Shown piece after piece: positions 17,693 through 26,059 of a stretch of 64,000 nucleotides of DNA; position 1 is the first letter of the stretch, and each line of letters begins with the position of its first letter. Location: NCBI GenBank assembly GCA_021286645.1, contig JAJTBZ010000022.1:1-64000 (forward strand), read 5' to 3'. The notes below the pieces were generated by a model, which saw only the letters and a list, made by a program, of their open reading frames with translations, did no database searches and was not told the DNA's origin. A program made the position numbers and the translations under genes. This stretch comes from Ignavibacteria bacterium. Its GTDB lineage: Bacteria > Bacteroidota > Ignavibacteria > Ignavibacteriales > Ignavibacteriaceae.

Positions 17693-19639
17693 GTGGTGAA
17701 CTCAGCGGGTGTATGGATCTGTGTGCTACTGTTCACTGCCGCTATGTCTGTATATGGCCAGGACAGCCTTGGTTCACTGCGGGTAGAGGAGAATGCATTG
17801 CAGCTGTTTAATGAAACGGATGCTATGATTAAGATTTATACTGAATTGGAGCTAAGCTTTGAGTGCTCAACTTTACCAATGAATGCTGAAAATATCCATG
17901 AAAATTCAACGGGGAAGCAGCGCGTATATTTTGTACTGATAAATCCATACCAGGAAACAATAAGCCTTAATATTATAGCAAAAGGATATAGCCCCCTTTT
18001 ATTGCAACTTAAAGGACTGGGAGCGAAACGTACATGGGTATATTATATATTTGCACGGCCGCATATCCTTAGCGATGTAGGCAATATTTTTCTTTCATCG
18101 GATCCGCCGGGCGCGCATATATCTATACGCGGGCAGCAGCCATTTCCTGCTCAAACTCCCTACTATTTTAAGAACCAGACGGCAATGGGCTATTGGGTTA
18201 CTTTAACAAGAGAAGGGTATAAGGATACGACATTTATAATGCAGGTACAACGCGATACATCGTTAACCATGAATGTAAAAATGGCGCCACTTAAGGGTAT
18301 GCTGCATATATTTACCAGTCCCGAAAATAAAATTTTCGTTGATGGAAACGAATGCCCGGAGTGCAACAGTCAGCCGATTCTATTGGGAGAAAAAAACAGG
18401 GCGATACTGGTAAAGAAAAAATACCATAAGCCATTTTACAAAATGGTATCATTGCATAATCTTCACGATACATTATGGGTGCGTGACGGACAGGAATTGC
18501 AGCCGTGGATAGGAGTGATCGCGGTAGCAACTGACCCGCCGGGGGCTGCGGTATTTGCCGATGGGCAATATTGGGGAAACACACCAGTGCAGAAATCTGT
18601 AGCAGCAGGTAAATACAGGATGATGCTGAGTAAACCCGGGTATGATACACTGGTTGAGACAGTTGAATTGCTGGAAGAAGAAACTTTTATGTTATCCAGA
18701 TCTTTGAATGTGCAATCCGGCTTATCAATAGATTCACGGCCAGCAGGCGCTGATGTTATGATTAACGGCAAAAAATTTGGACAAACCCCCTTGCATGTTT
18801 CTTTACCCGAAGGCGATTATTCAATTGCGATCGAAAAGTCCGGCTATAAACCCGAACATCTGGAAAAGCATGTGAACTCGATGGAAGCTTTTCATTATAC
18901 GGCAATATTGAATAAACTTTGCAGATTAATTATTAAACGTAACGAAGGTGTGGAGTTAACTATTAACGGGAGACCTGCGGGGACACTCGATCAGGAGCGT
19001 GAGTTTTTACTTGAAGCGGCAACATACTCTATAACGGCGCGTCTGGATACCGCCCGGCTTACAAAAAAAATTACGATGAATGCTGATGAAGATAATAATG
19101 TAGAATTCGATTTTCCCCGAAAGGAAGATGGTTCATCGTGGATAAGCCGGCTGCGATGCTGTACTGCACCGGCCGGACGTGGCATGTATGTAAGTTTTCA
19201 GCAGGCATTTCGCGGCAGTGAAACCCGTCAGGGGGTTGACCACATGGTTCAAAATATGGCTGGAATTGGATACCGGTTGCAGGAAAATAACTATGAATTA
19301 ATGGCAGATGTAAGCTTCTTTGAACTGAGCCGGTCCCCGAATTTAATCTCACCGGTTAAAGAAGGCAGTCAAACCGAGAGATTTATAAACATGCTGTTTG
19401 CTTGTCGTTGCGGGTACGTTCCGGTTAGTTTTGAGAATGGTGTTTCGGTTTCATGCGGTGTATTTGCCCAGTTGGCAATTTTACGCGGCGATCGGGGTTA
19501 TAGCCTTCCGGATATAGGTTATTACGCCAATATTTCCTGCAATGTTTTTTCATTTCTGCAATTAAGCGCGGGTTACCAAAATTGTGTAAGGAAGAATATT
19601 TTTATTAATGGCATAAATTTTATGGCGGCATTTCAATGA
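17693..19639 (+). CDS. PEGA-domain envelope protein with a C-terminal beta-rich region (paralogue 1)
   Basis: 648 residues beginning at GTG 17693, behind a purine-rich AAGGAAG site. A signal peptide (1-22) is followed by an N-terminal domain opening ENALQLFNETDAMIKIY, like that found before PEGA repeats in Bacteroidota. Repeats follow: a degenerate one at about 140-200 (SSDPPGAHISIRG), and clearer ones at about 275-330 (ATDPPGAAVFADGQYWGNTP) and 340-395 (DSRPAGADVMINGKKFGQTP). PEGA motifs bind carbohydrate or other envelope partners. The last 150 residues alternate in polarity and end in aromatic-rich strands, suggesting an outer-membrane barrel or barrel-like cap. It overlaps the next gene by ATGA, and that gene is its paralogue. 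Confidence 0.85.
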   Translation: MVNSAGVWICVLLFTAAMSVYGQDSLGSLRVEENALQLFNETDAMIKIYTELELSFECSTLPMNAENIHENSTGKQRVYFVLINPYQETISLNIIAKGYSPLLLQLKGLGAKRTWVYYIFARPHILSDVGNIFLSSDPPGAHISIRGQQPFPAQTPYYFKNQTAMGYWVTLTREGYKDTTFIMQVQRDTSLTMNVKMAPLKGMLHIFTSPENKIFVDGNECPECNSQPILLGEKNRAILVKKKYHKPFYKMVSLHNLHDTLWVRDGQELQPWIGVIAVATDPPGAAVFADGQYWGNTPVQKSVAAGKYRMMLSKPGYDTLVETVELLEEETFMLSRSLNVQSGLSIDSRPAGADVMINGKKFGQTPLHVSLPEGDYSIAIEKSGYKPEHLEKHVNSMEAFHYTAILNKLCRLIIKRNEGVELTINGRPAGTLDQEREFLLEAATYSITARLDTARLTKKITMNADEDNNVEFDFPRKEDGSSWISRLRCCTAPAGRGMYVSFQQAFRGSETRQGVDHMVQNMAGIGYRLQENNYELMADVSFFELSRSPNLISPVKEGSQTERFINMLFACRCGYVPVSFENGVSVSCGVFAQLAILRGDRGYSLPDIGYYANISCNVFSFLQLSAGYQNCVRKNIFINGINFMAAFQ

Positions 19640-21714
19640 AAGATAATAATTCAATTTCTCAATGGAAATTTCAGTTCCTGTTAATTGTTGTTCTGTTCAT
19701 TCTCAGTATAGACGCGTGGGCGCAGGAAACACTGGAATATAAAACGGTAAATGAGAATGCGTTACAAATAAAGAATGAAAATGATGCGCTTGCTAAAATA
19801 TATTCAAATCTTGAATTAAGTTTTGAGTGTTCCACGTTGCCATTGAACGGGAACGATGTGGAAGTTAAATTTTCGAATGGAATGTATACGTATTATGTTT
19901 ATCTAAAGCCGATTGCGCACACATGCAACCTGATAGTTAAAGCCAATAAGTGCGTGCCGCTTTCTATTGTTATAAAAGATATTGTGCCGAAAGCTGTGTT
20001 CGTGTACAGCGTTTATACGAAACAGGAAAACACCGGGGTAGATGTTACAGATGCAGTGGGTGATTTTGATCTTGTTTCTGTACCTTCCGGTGCGGAAATT
20101 TCGATTAAGGGGCAACCGGCATTTAACGGGCATACCCCGTATTCATTTCACGATCAGACGGCTATACGGTATTTGGTTACCCTGCGGAAACCTGAGTATT
20201 ATGACACAACGCTTGTTATTGATATTCGGAAAAATAAAAAACAAAATCTACTGGTGCCGCTTAGAGCGCGGTTCGGATTCCTGACACTTAATACATCCCA
20301 GGAAAATACTCTGTTTGTTGACGGTACTGAGATGCAATATCAATCGGGAAGTAAGATTAAATTATTCGAAGGGAAGAGAAAAATTACCATTGCCAGAAAA
20401 TACTATCAGCCATATATCGATTCACTGGAGATAGCAGGCGCTATAAAACCCGTTGAATTCGTCAGAAATGTTACATTGCCGCCATATAAAGGCAGGCTTT
20501 TAGTGAATACATTCCCTTCGGGCGCGAGCGTCCTAATTGACGGGGTTCTGAAAGGGTTTACACCATACAATGATGAACTTAATGCAGGGGCATATAATAT
20601 CGATATAAAAAAGGAATTATATAAAGACGTACACAAATCGATAGAGTTTTTTAAGGACGATGCAGTAGGAATTGAAGAAAAACTACAAAGATATGGTACG
20701 CTAAACCTTCGCAGTTCACCCTCGGGCGCAATGGTATATTCCAACGGCGAACTGCTGGGAACTACTCCATTGGAAAAAGACCTTCCGGCAGGTAGTTATC
20801 AGCTCAAAGTAGTAAAAGAGCATTACCGTACTGAAACAGTTCACTGTGATATTAGTTGGGATTTGATTTCGAATTCTTATGTACAACTACCTGCTAACGG
20901 TAAATTGATTATTCGTGGTGCCCCCGGTGCATCGTGTTCCATCGATCGGAAATTCAAGGGGCAGTTAAACGGTGAAATGGAAATTGAATTGCCGCCGGGC
21001 GATCACAAATTGTGGTTATGGAGATATGGGTATGATGACGAGGAAATATCCTTTACCCTTGAACCGGAAGTAAAGACGCTGGATGTGGAACTGACGAAAA
21101 GCGAGGGTAAGTTTTTCCGATGGAACTTAACAGGAAATGAGCGCATTCAAAACCTTACGCCTTCCTGGGGCGGCTATATAAAATGTCATTTTTCAAAACT
21201 CACGCCGGAGTTCCTCTCCTCGGCTGCAAAATTTCCTGTGCACAGTTCAGCCGGTGGTATGTGGCCATTGGGTACGGGAGTTGCAATTTGGTTCGAACCC
21301 TTTATGATGCAATTGGATTTTAATTATCTTCAGATAATAGCACAAGATATAAAAGGTGGAGACCGGGTGATGAATTTTGCTGATTCGGCCATGTTTCACG
21401 TGTATTTTGGTACAGCAAAATTTGGTTACACCCCTTTCGTTTTATTCGAGAGGATTTATCCCACATTTGGTATTATGGGGCAATACACAAATGCTACAAT
21501 CAGTGATCATTTTCTTAAGGATGCGTATAGCCCTGAACTTGGGGGAACGCAAACGCAGCGGTTTGATTTCGGGTACTACACTGATGTAATGTTTAAGCTT
21601 GGGTCTGTTATTTCGTTATCAGTTGGTTATGAAATACACCCGCCGCCAAATAGCTTTGAAAATTCATACTATATTAACCTGATAATTACCACGAGGTCTA
21701 ATTATGATAAATAG
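19636..21714 (+). CDS. PEGA-domain envelope protein with a C-terminal beta-rich region (paralogue 2)
   Basis: 692 residues, starting in a four-base ATGA overlap with paralogue 1. After a signal peptide (about 10-30) the N-terminal domain repeats the paralogue's pattern almost word for word (ENALQIKNENDALAKIY, then LELSFECSTLPLNG). PEGA repeats are seen near residues 145-200 (SVPSGAEISIKGQPAFNGHTP), 290-345 (NTFPSGASVLIDGVLKGFTP) and 355-410 (RSSPSGAMVYSNGELLGTTP). A Gly/Pro-rich degenerate repeat follows, then a beta-rich C-terminus of about 180 residues (WGGYIKCHFSKL onward). The pair arose by tandem duplication and then diverged substantially. It overlaps the next lipoprotein gene by 11 bases. 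Confidence 0.85.
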   Translation: MKDNNSISQWKFQFLLIVVLFILSIDAWAQETLEYKTVNENALQIKNENDALAKIYSNLELSFECSTLPLNGNDVEVKFSNGMYTYYVYLKPIAHTCNLIVKANKCVPLSIVIKDIVPKAVFVYSVYTKQENTGVDVTDAVGDFDLVSVPSGAEISIKGQPAFNGHTPYSFHDQTAIRYLVTLRKPEYYDTTLVIDIRKNKKQNLLVPLRARFGFLTLNTSQENTLFVDGTEMQYQSGSKIKLFEGKRKITIARKYYQPYIDSLEIAGAIKPVEFVRNVTLPPYKGRLLVNTFPSGASVLIDGVLKGFTPYNDELNAGAYNIDIKKELYKDVHKSIEFFKDDAVGIEEKLQRYGTLNLRSSPSGAMVYSNGELLGTTPLEKDLPAGSYQLKVVKEHYRTETVHCDISWDLISNSYVQLPANGKLIIRGAPGASCSIDRKFKGQLNGEMEIELPPGDHKLWLWRYGYDDEEISFTLEPEVKTLDVELTKSEGKFFRWNLTGNERIQNLTPSWGGYIKCHFSKLTPEFLSSAAKFPVHSSAGGMWPLGTGVAIWFEPFMMQLDFNYLQIIAQDIKGGDRVMNFADSAMFHVYFGTAKFGYTPFVLFERIYPTFGIMGQYTNATISDHFLKDAYSPELGGTQTQRFDFGYYTDVMFKLGSVISLSVGYEIHPPPNSFENSYYINLIITTRSNYDK

Positions 21715-22084
21715 AAATTTACTCTTTATCATTGCAATAATATGCTCTCTGATTGTAATTTCCGGCTGCGAGGCAATGCAGGATCCGAATGACTATCTGG
21801 AGATGCCCGGTGAAATACAGGTCGGGTACTGTACGCGTCTGAATTCAGGCAAATATGAAATTTCACTTTCCTGGACAATGCCTGCCGGAGGATATTCATT
21901 TAATGTTGTCAGGAGTGGAAATAGTTACACATCCAATACAATTTCTAATCTGTATTATGTTGATAGCGGGCTGAGTCAGGGAACGTACGAGTATAAGATA
22001 TATGCTTTAAAGAATACTGATAGATCTTTGCCGGCATACATTAAGATTAAAATTAATTATAGCACGTATGAAATTACCCGGTGA
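21704..22084 (+). CDS. Small lipoprotein with a fibronectin III-like fold
   Basis: 126 residues. The N-terminus is a lipoprotein signal with lipobox VISGC (Cys at about 22). The rest, about 100 residues, looks like one Ig/FN3-like beta sandwich: alternating strands, YEISLSWTMPAGGYSFNVVR resembling the B and C strands, and YVDSGLSQGTYEYKIYAL resembling the F-G region. GAGG precedes the ATG. It overlaps the second PEGA gene by 11 bases and ends the eight-gene cluster, just before repeat array 2. It likely sits in the outer membrane with the PEGA proteins, which is inference. Confidence 0.75.
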   Translation: MINRNLLFIIAIICSLIVISGCEAMQDPNDYLEMPGEIQVGYCTRLNSGKYEISLSWTMPAGGYSFNVVRSGNSYTSNTISNLYYVDSGLSQGTYEYKIYALKNTDRSLPAYIKIKINYSTYEITR

Positions 22085-22280
22085 AATAACCGAACTTTTC
22101 TTTTGTGAGTATTAAATAGATGCGCATTCGTCGCCGTTGGTGATTTCGATACGCCTTGGGCTGATCAATCACCGGGCCCTTAAATGCAAAACAAGGCACC
22201 ACCAAAGGTCATTGAGTGTCCGGCCAGATGCGGTAAAGCACGCGCCGTGGCAAACATTGGCCGGATGTATCGAAATGACC

Positions 22281-22420
22281 CGGGCAATTAATAGATTCTG
22301 TGTCGATCCTACGGATCTTTTTATGATTTTTGGGTGTCTGTTGCCTACAGATATATCGTCCCCATGGGACTTAGAAATGCTGCTGTGGGGTTTTCATGTT
22401 TCTTTATATTCGTCGCTGTT
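22281..22420. repeat. Spacer element (array 2, copy c)
   Basis: Same layout as the array 1 spacers, but the second stem-loop (22358-22370) reads GTCCC-CAT-GGGAC: both sides of the stem have changed together relative to GTGCC/GGCAC. Confidence 0.85.
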
Positions 22421-22562
22421 GGTGATTTCGATATGCCTTCGGCTACTCAATCACCCAGTTCTGAAATGCGAAACGGCGTGCCACGAAAGGTCATTGAGTG
22501 TCCGGCCAGATGCGGTAAAACTTACGCCGTGTAAAACCCGGGCCGGATGTATCGAAATGACC

Positions 22563-22702
22563 CGGGCAATTAATAGATTCTGTGTCGATCCTACGGATCT
22601 TTTTATGATTTTTGGGTTGCTGTTGCCTACAGATATATCGTCCCCATGGGACTTAGAAATGCTGCTGTGGGGTTTTCATGTTTCTTTATATTCGTCGCCG
22701 TT
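22563..22702. repeat. Spacer element (array 2, copy d)
   Basis: Near-identical to copy c over its length, with stem-loop GTCCC-CAT-GGGAC at 22640-22652. It probably arose by recent duplication of the unit-plus-spacer block. Confidence 0.85.
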
Positions 22703-22996
22703 GGTGATTTCGATACGCCTTCGGCTACTCAATCACCCAGTTCTTAAATACCAAACAAGGCACCACCAAAGGTTATTGAGTGTCCGGCCAGATGCGGCAA
22801 AACTTACGCCGTAGTAAATATTGGCCGGATGTATCGAAATGACCGGCCTTCGATACGCCTTCGGCTACTCAATTACCCGGTTCTTAAATGCGAAACGGCG
22901 TGCCACGAAAGGTCATTGAGTGTCCGGCCGGATGCGGCAAAACCAACGCTGTGGTAAAACCAGGCCGGATGTATCGAAATGACCGGCCTTCGTTAC

Positions 22997-23027
22997 AAAA
23001 AAAAGAGGCTGCCTATGGGACAGCCTC
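22997..23027 (-). terminator. Rho-independent terminator of the tig-clpP operon
   Basis: A 7-bp stem, GAGGCTG (23005-23011) with CAGCCTC (23021-23027), is followed on the minus strand by eight T residues (22997-23004). It lies 54 bases beyond the clpP stop and in its direction, at the edge of repeat array 2. Confidence 0.85.
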
Positions 23028-23080
23028 GGTAATCTTTGCAATTCGTATCCGGTTTGCCGGATATTATGCCATGATACTAC

Positions 23081-23692
23081 TTATTTCCGTTTATCCAGAA
23101 TATTGTCAATAATTGAATATTCCTTGGCATCTTCGGGACTCATGAAATAATCGCGGTCGCAATCTTTGGTAATCTGTTCAACCGTTTTTCCGGTATGATG
23201 AGCCAAAATTGTATACAGGGCTTCGCGTGTTTTCAACATTTCGCGGGTCTGAATTTCGATATCAGATGTCTGGCCCTGCAACCCGCCGATCCATGGTTGG
23301 TGAATCATAATACGCGAGTGCGGTAACGCAGTGCGTTTACCTGCAGCACCGCCGGCAAGTAATATAGCACCCATTGAAGCTGCCATGCCAACGCAAATGG
23401 TTGCTACATCGGGTTTAATATACTGCATGGTATCGTAAATAGCCATACCGGCAGTTACGCTGCCACCCGGCGAGTTAATATAGAGATAAATATCTTTCTG
23501 CGCGTCTTCAGCTTCAAGGAATATTAACTGCGCGATAATTAAACTGGCCACGTGGTCATCCACACCGGTACCAAGGAATATGATTCGTTCGCGCAACAGG
23601 CGCGAATAAATATCCATACCGCGTTCGCCGCGTCCGGTCTGTTCGATAACATACGGAACAAGCTGATTATATATCTCTATGTTCTTACTCAT
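23081..23692 (-). CDS. clpP: ATP-dependent Clp protease proteolytic subunit
   Basis: 203 residues, full length for ClpP. The catalytic triad is visible: Ser106 in VGMAASMGA, His131 in SRIMIHQPW and Asp181 in DCDRDYF. It forms the double-heptamer cytoplasmic protease that degrades substrates delivered by ClpX or ClpA/C. It starts 2 bases after the trigger factor stop, the usual tig-clpP arrangement. The clpX gene that often comes next is absent here: a terminator and a repeat array follow instead, so ClpX must be encoded elsewhere if present. Confidence 0.97.
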   Translation of the reverse strand: MSKNIEIYNQLVPYVIEQTGRGERGMDIYSRLLRERIIFLGTGVDDHVASLIIAQLIFLEAEDAQKDIYLYINSPGGSVTAGMAIYDTMQYIKPDVATICVGMAASMGAILLAGGAAGKRTALPHSRIMIHQPWIGGLQGQTSDIEIQTREMLKTREALYTILAHHTGKTVEQITKDCDRDYFMSPEDAKEYSIIDNILDKRK

Positions 23693-23694
23693 AA

Positions 23695-24999
23695 TTATGC
23701 TTCCTTTTTATCAGGCAAATCTACTTTTTTGATGGTGTTCTGAGCTTTCAGGTATTTCAAATATTCCTGACGCAAAATGGTTTCTTTACCATCTTCACTT
23801 TCATTATAGAATGAGAACAGGGCATCAGCAGGTAAATTCATTTTTTTCGCGCTAACTTCTGCGAACTCGCGTACTGCTTCTTCGGTAACCGTAATGTTTT
23901 CAGCCGCAATAATTTCTTTGCGGATAAAATACAGTTTCACGAAACGTTCAGCAGCCGGTGCGAGTGTTTTTTCCAGATATTCGCGTGGATACTGTTTACC
24001 CTGCTTCTTTAATTCCTTTGCACGGTCCTCAATAAGGTTTTCATGATAACGTTTCAGGAATGTAGCAGGAGGAGTGTACGGGTTTAACTCGATGAGCTTA
24101 TCTTCAAGTTTATACTCGGTTTCTTCATCCATTTTTTCGGCATAGTACGTTTCATAATCATCTTTGATCTGTTTCTTCAGTTCATCGATGTTCTGCGCGC
24201 GGTCATGGGTAATTTCTTTTACAAATTCATCGGTTGTTTCCGGGAATTCGGCTTTTTTAATGCTTAAGACTTTACCTTTGTACGAAAATGTTTCTTTATG
24301 CTCTTCGGTAGTACCGTCTTCATGACTGTGCGAATGTGAATCCTCAAATGAGAAATCGAAATCTTCGCCGACTTTTTTACCTGCCAACGCGTTCTTAATA
24401 GATTCCTGAACGCCTTCCTGATATAATTTAACAGTTAAGGGGAAAGGTTTGTTCCCGCCTTCTTCAGGATGATGAACTGATTCATTCGATCTGCTCAGTT
24501 CGCAGTCAACAACGTAGTTATCGCCGTCTATTACTTCAGCCTCGGTTAACGTTGCTTTGGAATCGAGCATTTTCTTAATTTCGCCGTCAACCATTTCATC
24601 GGTTACTTTCAGGTCAGTAACTTCTACTTCAATATTCTTATACTGTTTTAATTCAATTTTCGGGGTGTGCTCAAAAACAACCTTAAATGAAAGCGGCTGG
24701 CCGGGTTCATATTTGAAATCGGTCATACGCGGGCGGTCATATACGTTAATCTTGTTTTCTTCAATGTAATTAAAGAAATGTTGGTTGGCTACACTTTCGG
24801 CAGCATCGTACTGCAAGGCAGAACCATACATTTTTTCTACGATAGAACGCGGAACTTTTCCTTTACGGAATCCGGGTACGTTTACCTTTTTCAGTTCTTT
24901 TTGATACGCTTTTTCGATGTCATCTGCTATTTCTTCAGGAGCGAGCGTTACTTCAAGCTCTGATTCAGATTCGTGTAATGGGTTGAGTTTTGTTTCCAA
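23695..24999 (-). CDS. tig: Trigger factor, ribosome-associated chaperone
   Basis: 434 residues. The N-terminal ribosome-binding domain has the signature [17 protein letters not shown] near residue 42. The middle FKBP-like region (about 150-255) is poorly conserved and carries a His/Asp/Glu-rich loop ([12 protein letters not shown]) near residue 215. The helical C-terminal chaperone domain runs to the end. It meets nascent chains at the ribosome exit. The start is TTG at 24999, supported by AGAGG six bases upstream (25006-25010), and no ATG fits better. It lies 26 bases downstream of tRNA-Leu on the same strand, so the two may share a transcript. Confidence 0.95.
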   Translation of the reverse strand: METKLNPLHESESELEVTLAPEEIADDIEKAYQKELKKVNVPGFRKGKVPRSIVEKMYGSALQYDAAESVANQHFFNYIEENKINVYDRPRMTDFKYEPGQPLSFKVVFEHTPKIELKQYKNIEVEVTDLKVTDEMVDGEIKKMLDSKATLTEAEVIDGDNYVVDCELSRSNESVHHPEEGGNKPFPLTVKLYQEGVQESIKNALAGKKVGEDFDFSFEDSHSHSHEDGTTEEHKETFSYKGKVLSIKKAEFPETTDEFVKEITHDRAQNIDELKKQIKDDYETYYAEKMDEETEYKLEDKLIELNPYTPPATFLKRYHENLIEDRAKELKKQGKQYPREYLEKTLAPAAERFVKLYFIRKEIIAAENITVTEEAVREFAEVSAKKMNLPADALFSFYNESEDGKETILRQEYLKYLKAQNTIKKVDLPDKKEA

Positions 25000-25025
25000 A
25001 GTTTACCTCTATGATAATAAATTAG

Positions 25026-25107
25026 TGCGGAGAGGGGGACTCGAACCCCCACGGATTGCTCCACCAGATCCTAAGTCTGGCGCGTCTGCCAATTCCGCCA
25101 TATCCGC
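25026..25107 (-). tRNA. tRNA-Leu (anticodon UAG)
   Basis: The minus strand folds as a class II tRNA of 82 nt: acceptor GCGGATA pairs with the segment ending CTCCGC, discriminator A. The D arm contains GGCGGAATTGGCAGACGC, the anticodon loop reads CTTAGGA (anticodon TAG), there is a variable arm, and the T arm has GGTTCGAGTCC. CCA is not encoded. The long variable arm and the UAG anticodon give leucine. Confidence 0.97.
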
Positions 25108-25280
25108 ATTAAATACCGGGTAGCATGCCGGATTCACAATAATTTAGCCTGTAAAATTACGCACAAAATAGCTTTTTTCCAATATCGCTCTCGCGTCACC
25201 CGATTTTTACCCTTATCTATCTGCTAAATACGGCAATAATGCAGACTTTACGGTAAAAATGACCGGACTGCCGGGTATAT

Positions 25281-25817
25281 TTACTCGCCCCGGTTATCGC
25301 CTTCGCCGTGGATAAGTCCCTTTTCCTTACGCTGTGTTAGTTTTTCCTTATTCGTTACCGCTATTTCATCCAGGTTCAAGTCCAGTTGCCGCGCCAGTTC
25401 GGAAATATAATACAATACATCGCCCATTTCTTTCATAATTGCATCTTTTGCTTCGGGAGACTGTATTATTTTATCGAGCAGTTCACCGGTTTCACCAAAA
25501 AGACCCAACAATGGATACAGTGCAGCGCCCAACACGGTATTTCCGGTACCAGCGCCCCTGTTTGCAGAAATTTCCGTTGCTATTTGGCGCGAGAAGTCAG
25601 TAAAACCTTCTCCTGCTCTTTGTACCTGCCGTGAAATAACTTCACGGGTTTCTTCTGTTACTTTTCCCTCCTTATCACGTAAAGTCTTCTTCGTGCGCTC
25701 GCAGATTATGCCCGCGGCACTAAGCGCGGTCAACAGTCCACCGAAATTCTTTGGATCATAATCCGTGGGGTACTTCGCGGTTGTAACGGTAAATGCCTGA
25801 TACTCAGAAAAATTCAT
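25281..25817 (-). CDS. MazG-like nucleotide pyrophosphohydrolase domain protein
   Basis: 178 residues. The second half contains the all-alpha NTP pyrophosphatase metal site: GLFGETGELLDKI near residue 112 and KEMGDVLYYISELARQL near residue 137, an ExxE...ExxD arrangement. The N-terminal 90 residues are an extra region not part of the standard domain. Such proteins hydrolyse nucleoside triphosphates to monophosphates, often non-canonical or damaged ones. The substrate is unknown. A second, two-domain MazG is encoded at 60636. It is divergent from the Cache lipoprotein gene on the plus strand. Confidence 0.82.
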   Translation of the reverse strand: MNFSEYQAFTVTTAKYPTDYDPKNFGGLLTALSAAGIICERTKKTLRDKEGKVTEETREVISRQVQRAGEGFTDFSRQIATEISANRGAGTGNTVLGAALYPLLGLFGETGELLDKIIQSPEAKDAIMKEMGDVLYYISELARQLDLNLDEIAVTNKEKLTQRKEKGLIHGEGDNRGE

Positions 25818-26059
25818 TCAATTCTTTCAAAAATGATACGTGGAAATATCCTGGTTCGCCTGCTTATTTCCAATGGAATTAAAATAATTCGCCCGTCAAT
25901 TATCTATATATGGTAAAATACTTTGAACTTTTCGATTTGTTTTATATCTTACTCAATAGTAACCGACGAATACCCGCGTTCGCGAGGGCCCCGGCTAAAA
26001 GAGGATTATTCGGCGGTGTAATTGAGTTGAATTGCCTCAGTAATTACAGGTACGGAGTC

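Larger units (their letters stand above)
22139..22984. repeat. Hairpin repeat array 2 (four units)
   Basis: Units lie at 22139-22280, 22421-22562, 22703-22844 and 22849-22984, separated by spacer elements at 22281-22420 and 22563-22702. The first three units carry a full 5' hairpin A closed by GGTGATT/AATCACC. All units have hairpin B closed by GGTCATT/AATGACC. The inner B stem CGGC/GCCG becomes CGGT/GCCG or CGGC/GCTG in some copies, keeping G-U pairing. Orientation matches array 1, so the two arrays are direct repeats around the secreted-protein cluster. Bases 22085-22138 and 22985-22996 are short junctions. Confidence 0.92.

Noticed and set aside
22137-22814. Long open frames inside the repeat arrays, with recurring GRMYRNDR-like peptides
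   Set aside because: The same frames appear in every array copy because the DNA repeats. They lack ribosome-binding sites and the conservation follows hairpin structure, not codons.
25910-26059. Upstream start for the Cache lipoprotein
   Set aside because: The extension has no signal and buries the lipobox. GGAG marks the start at 26060.
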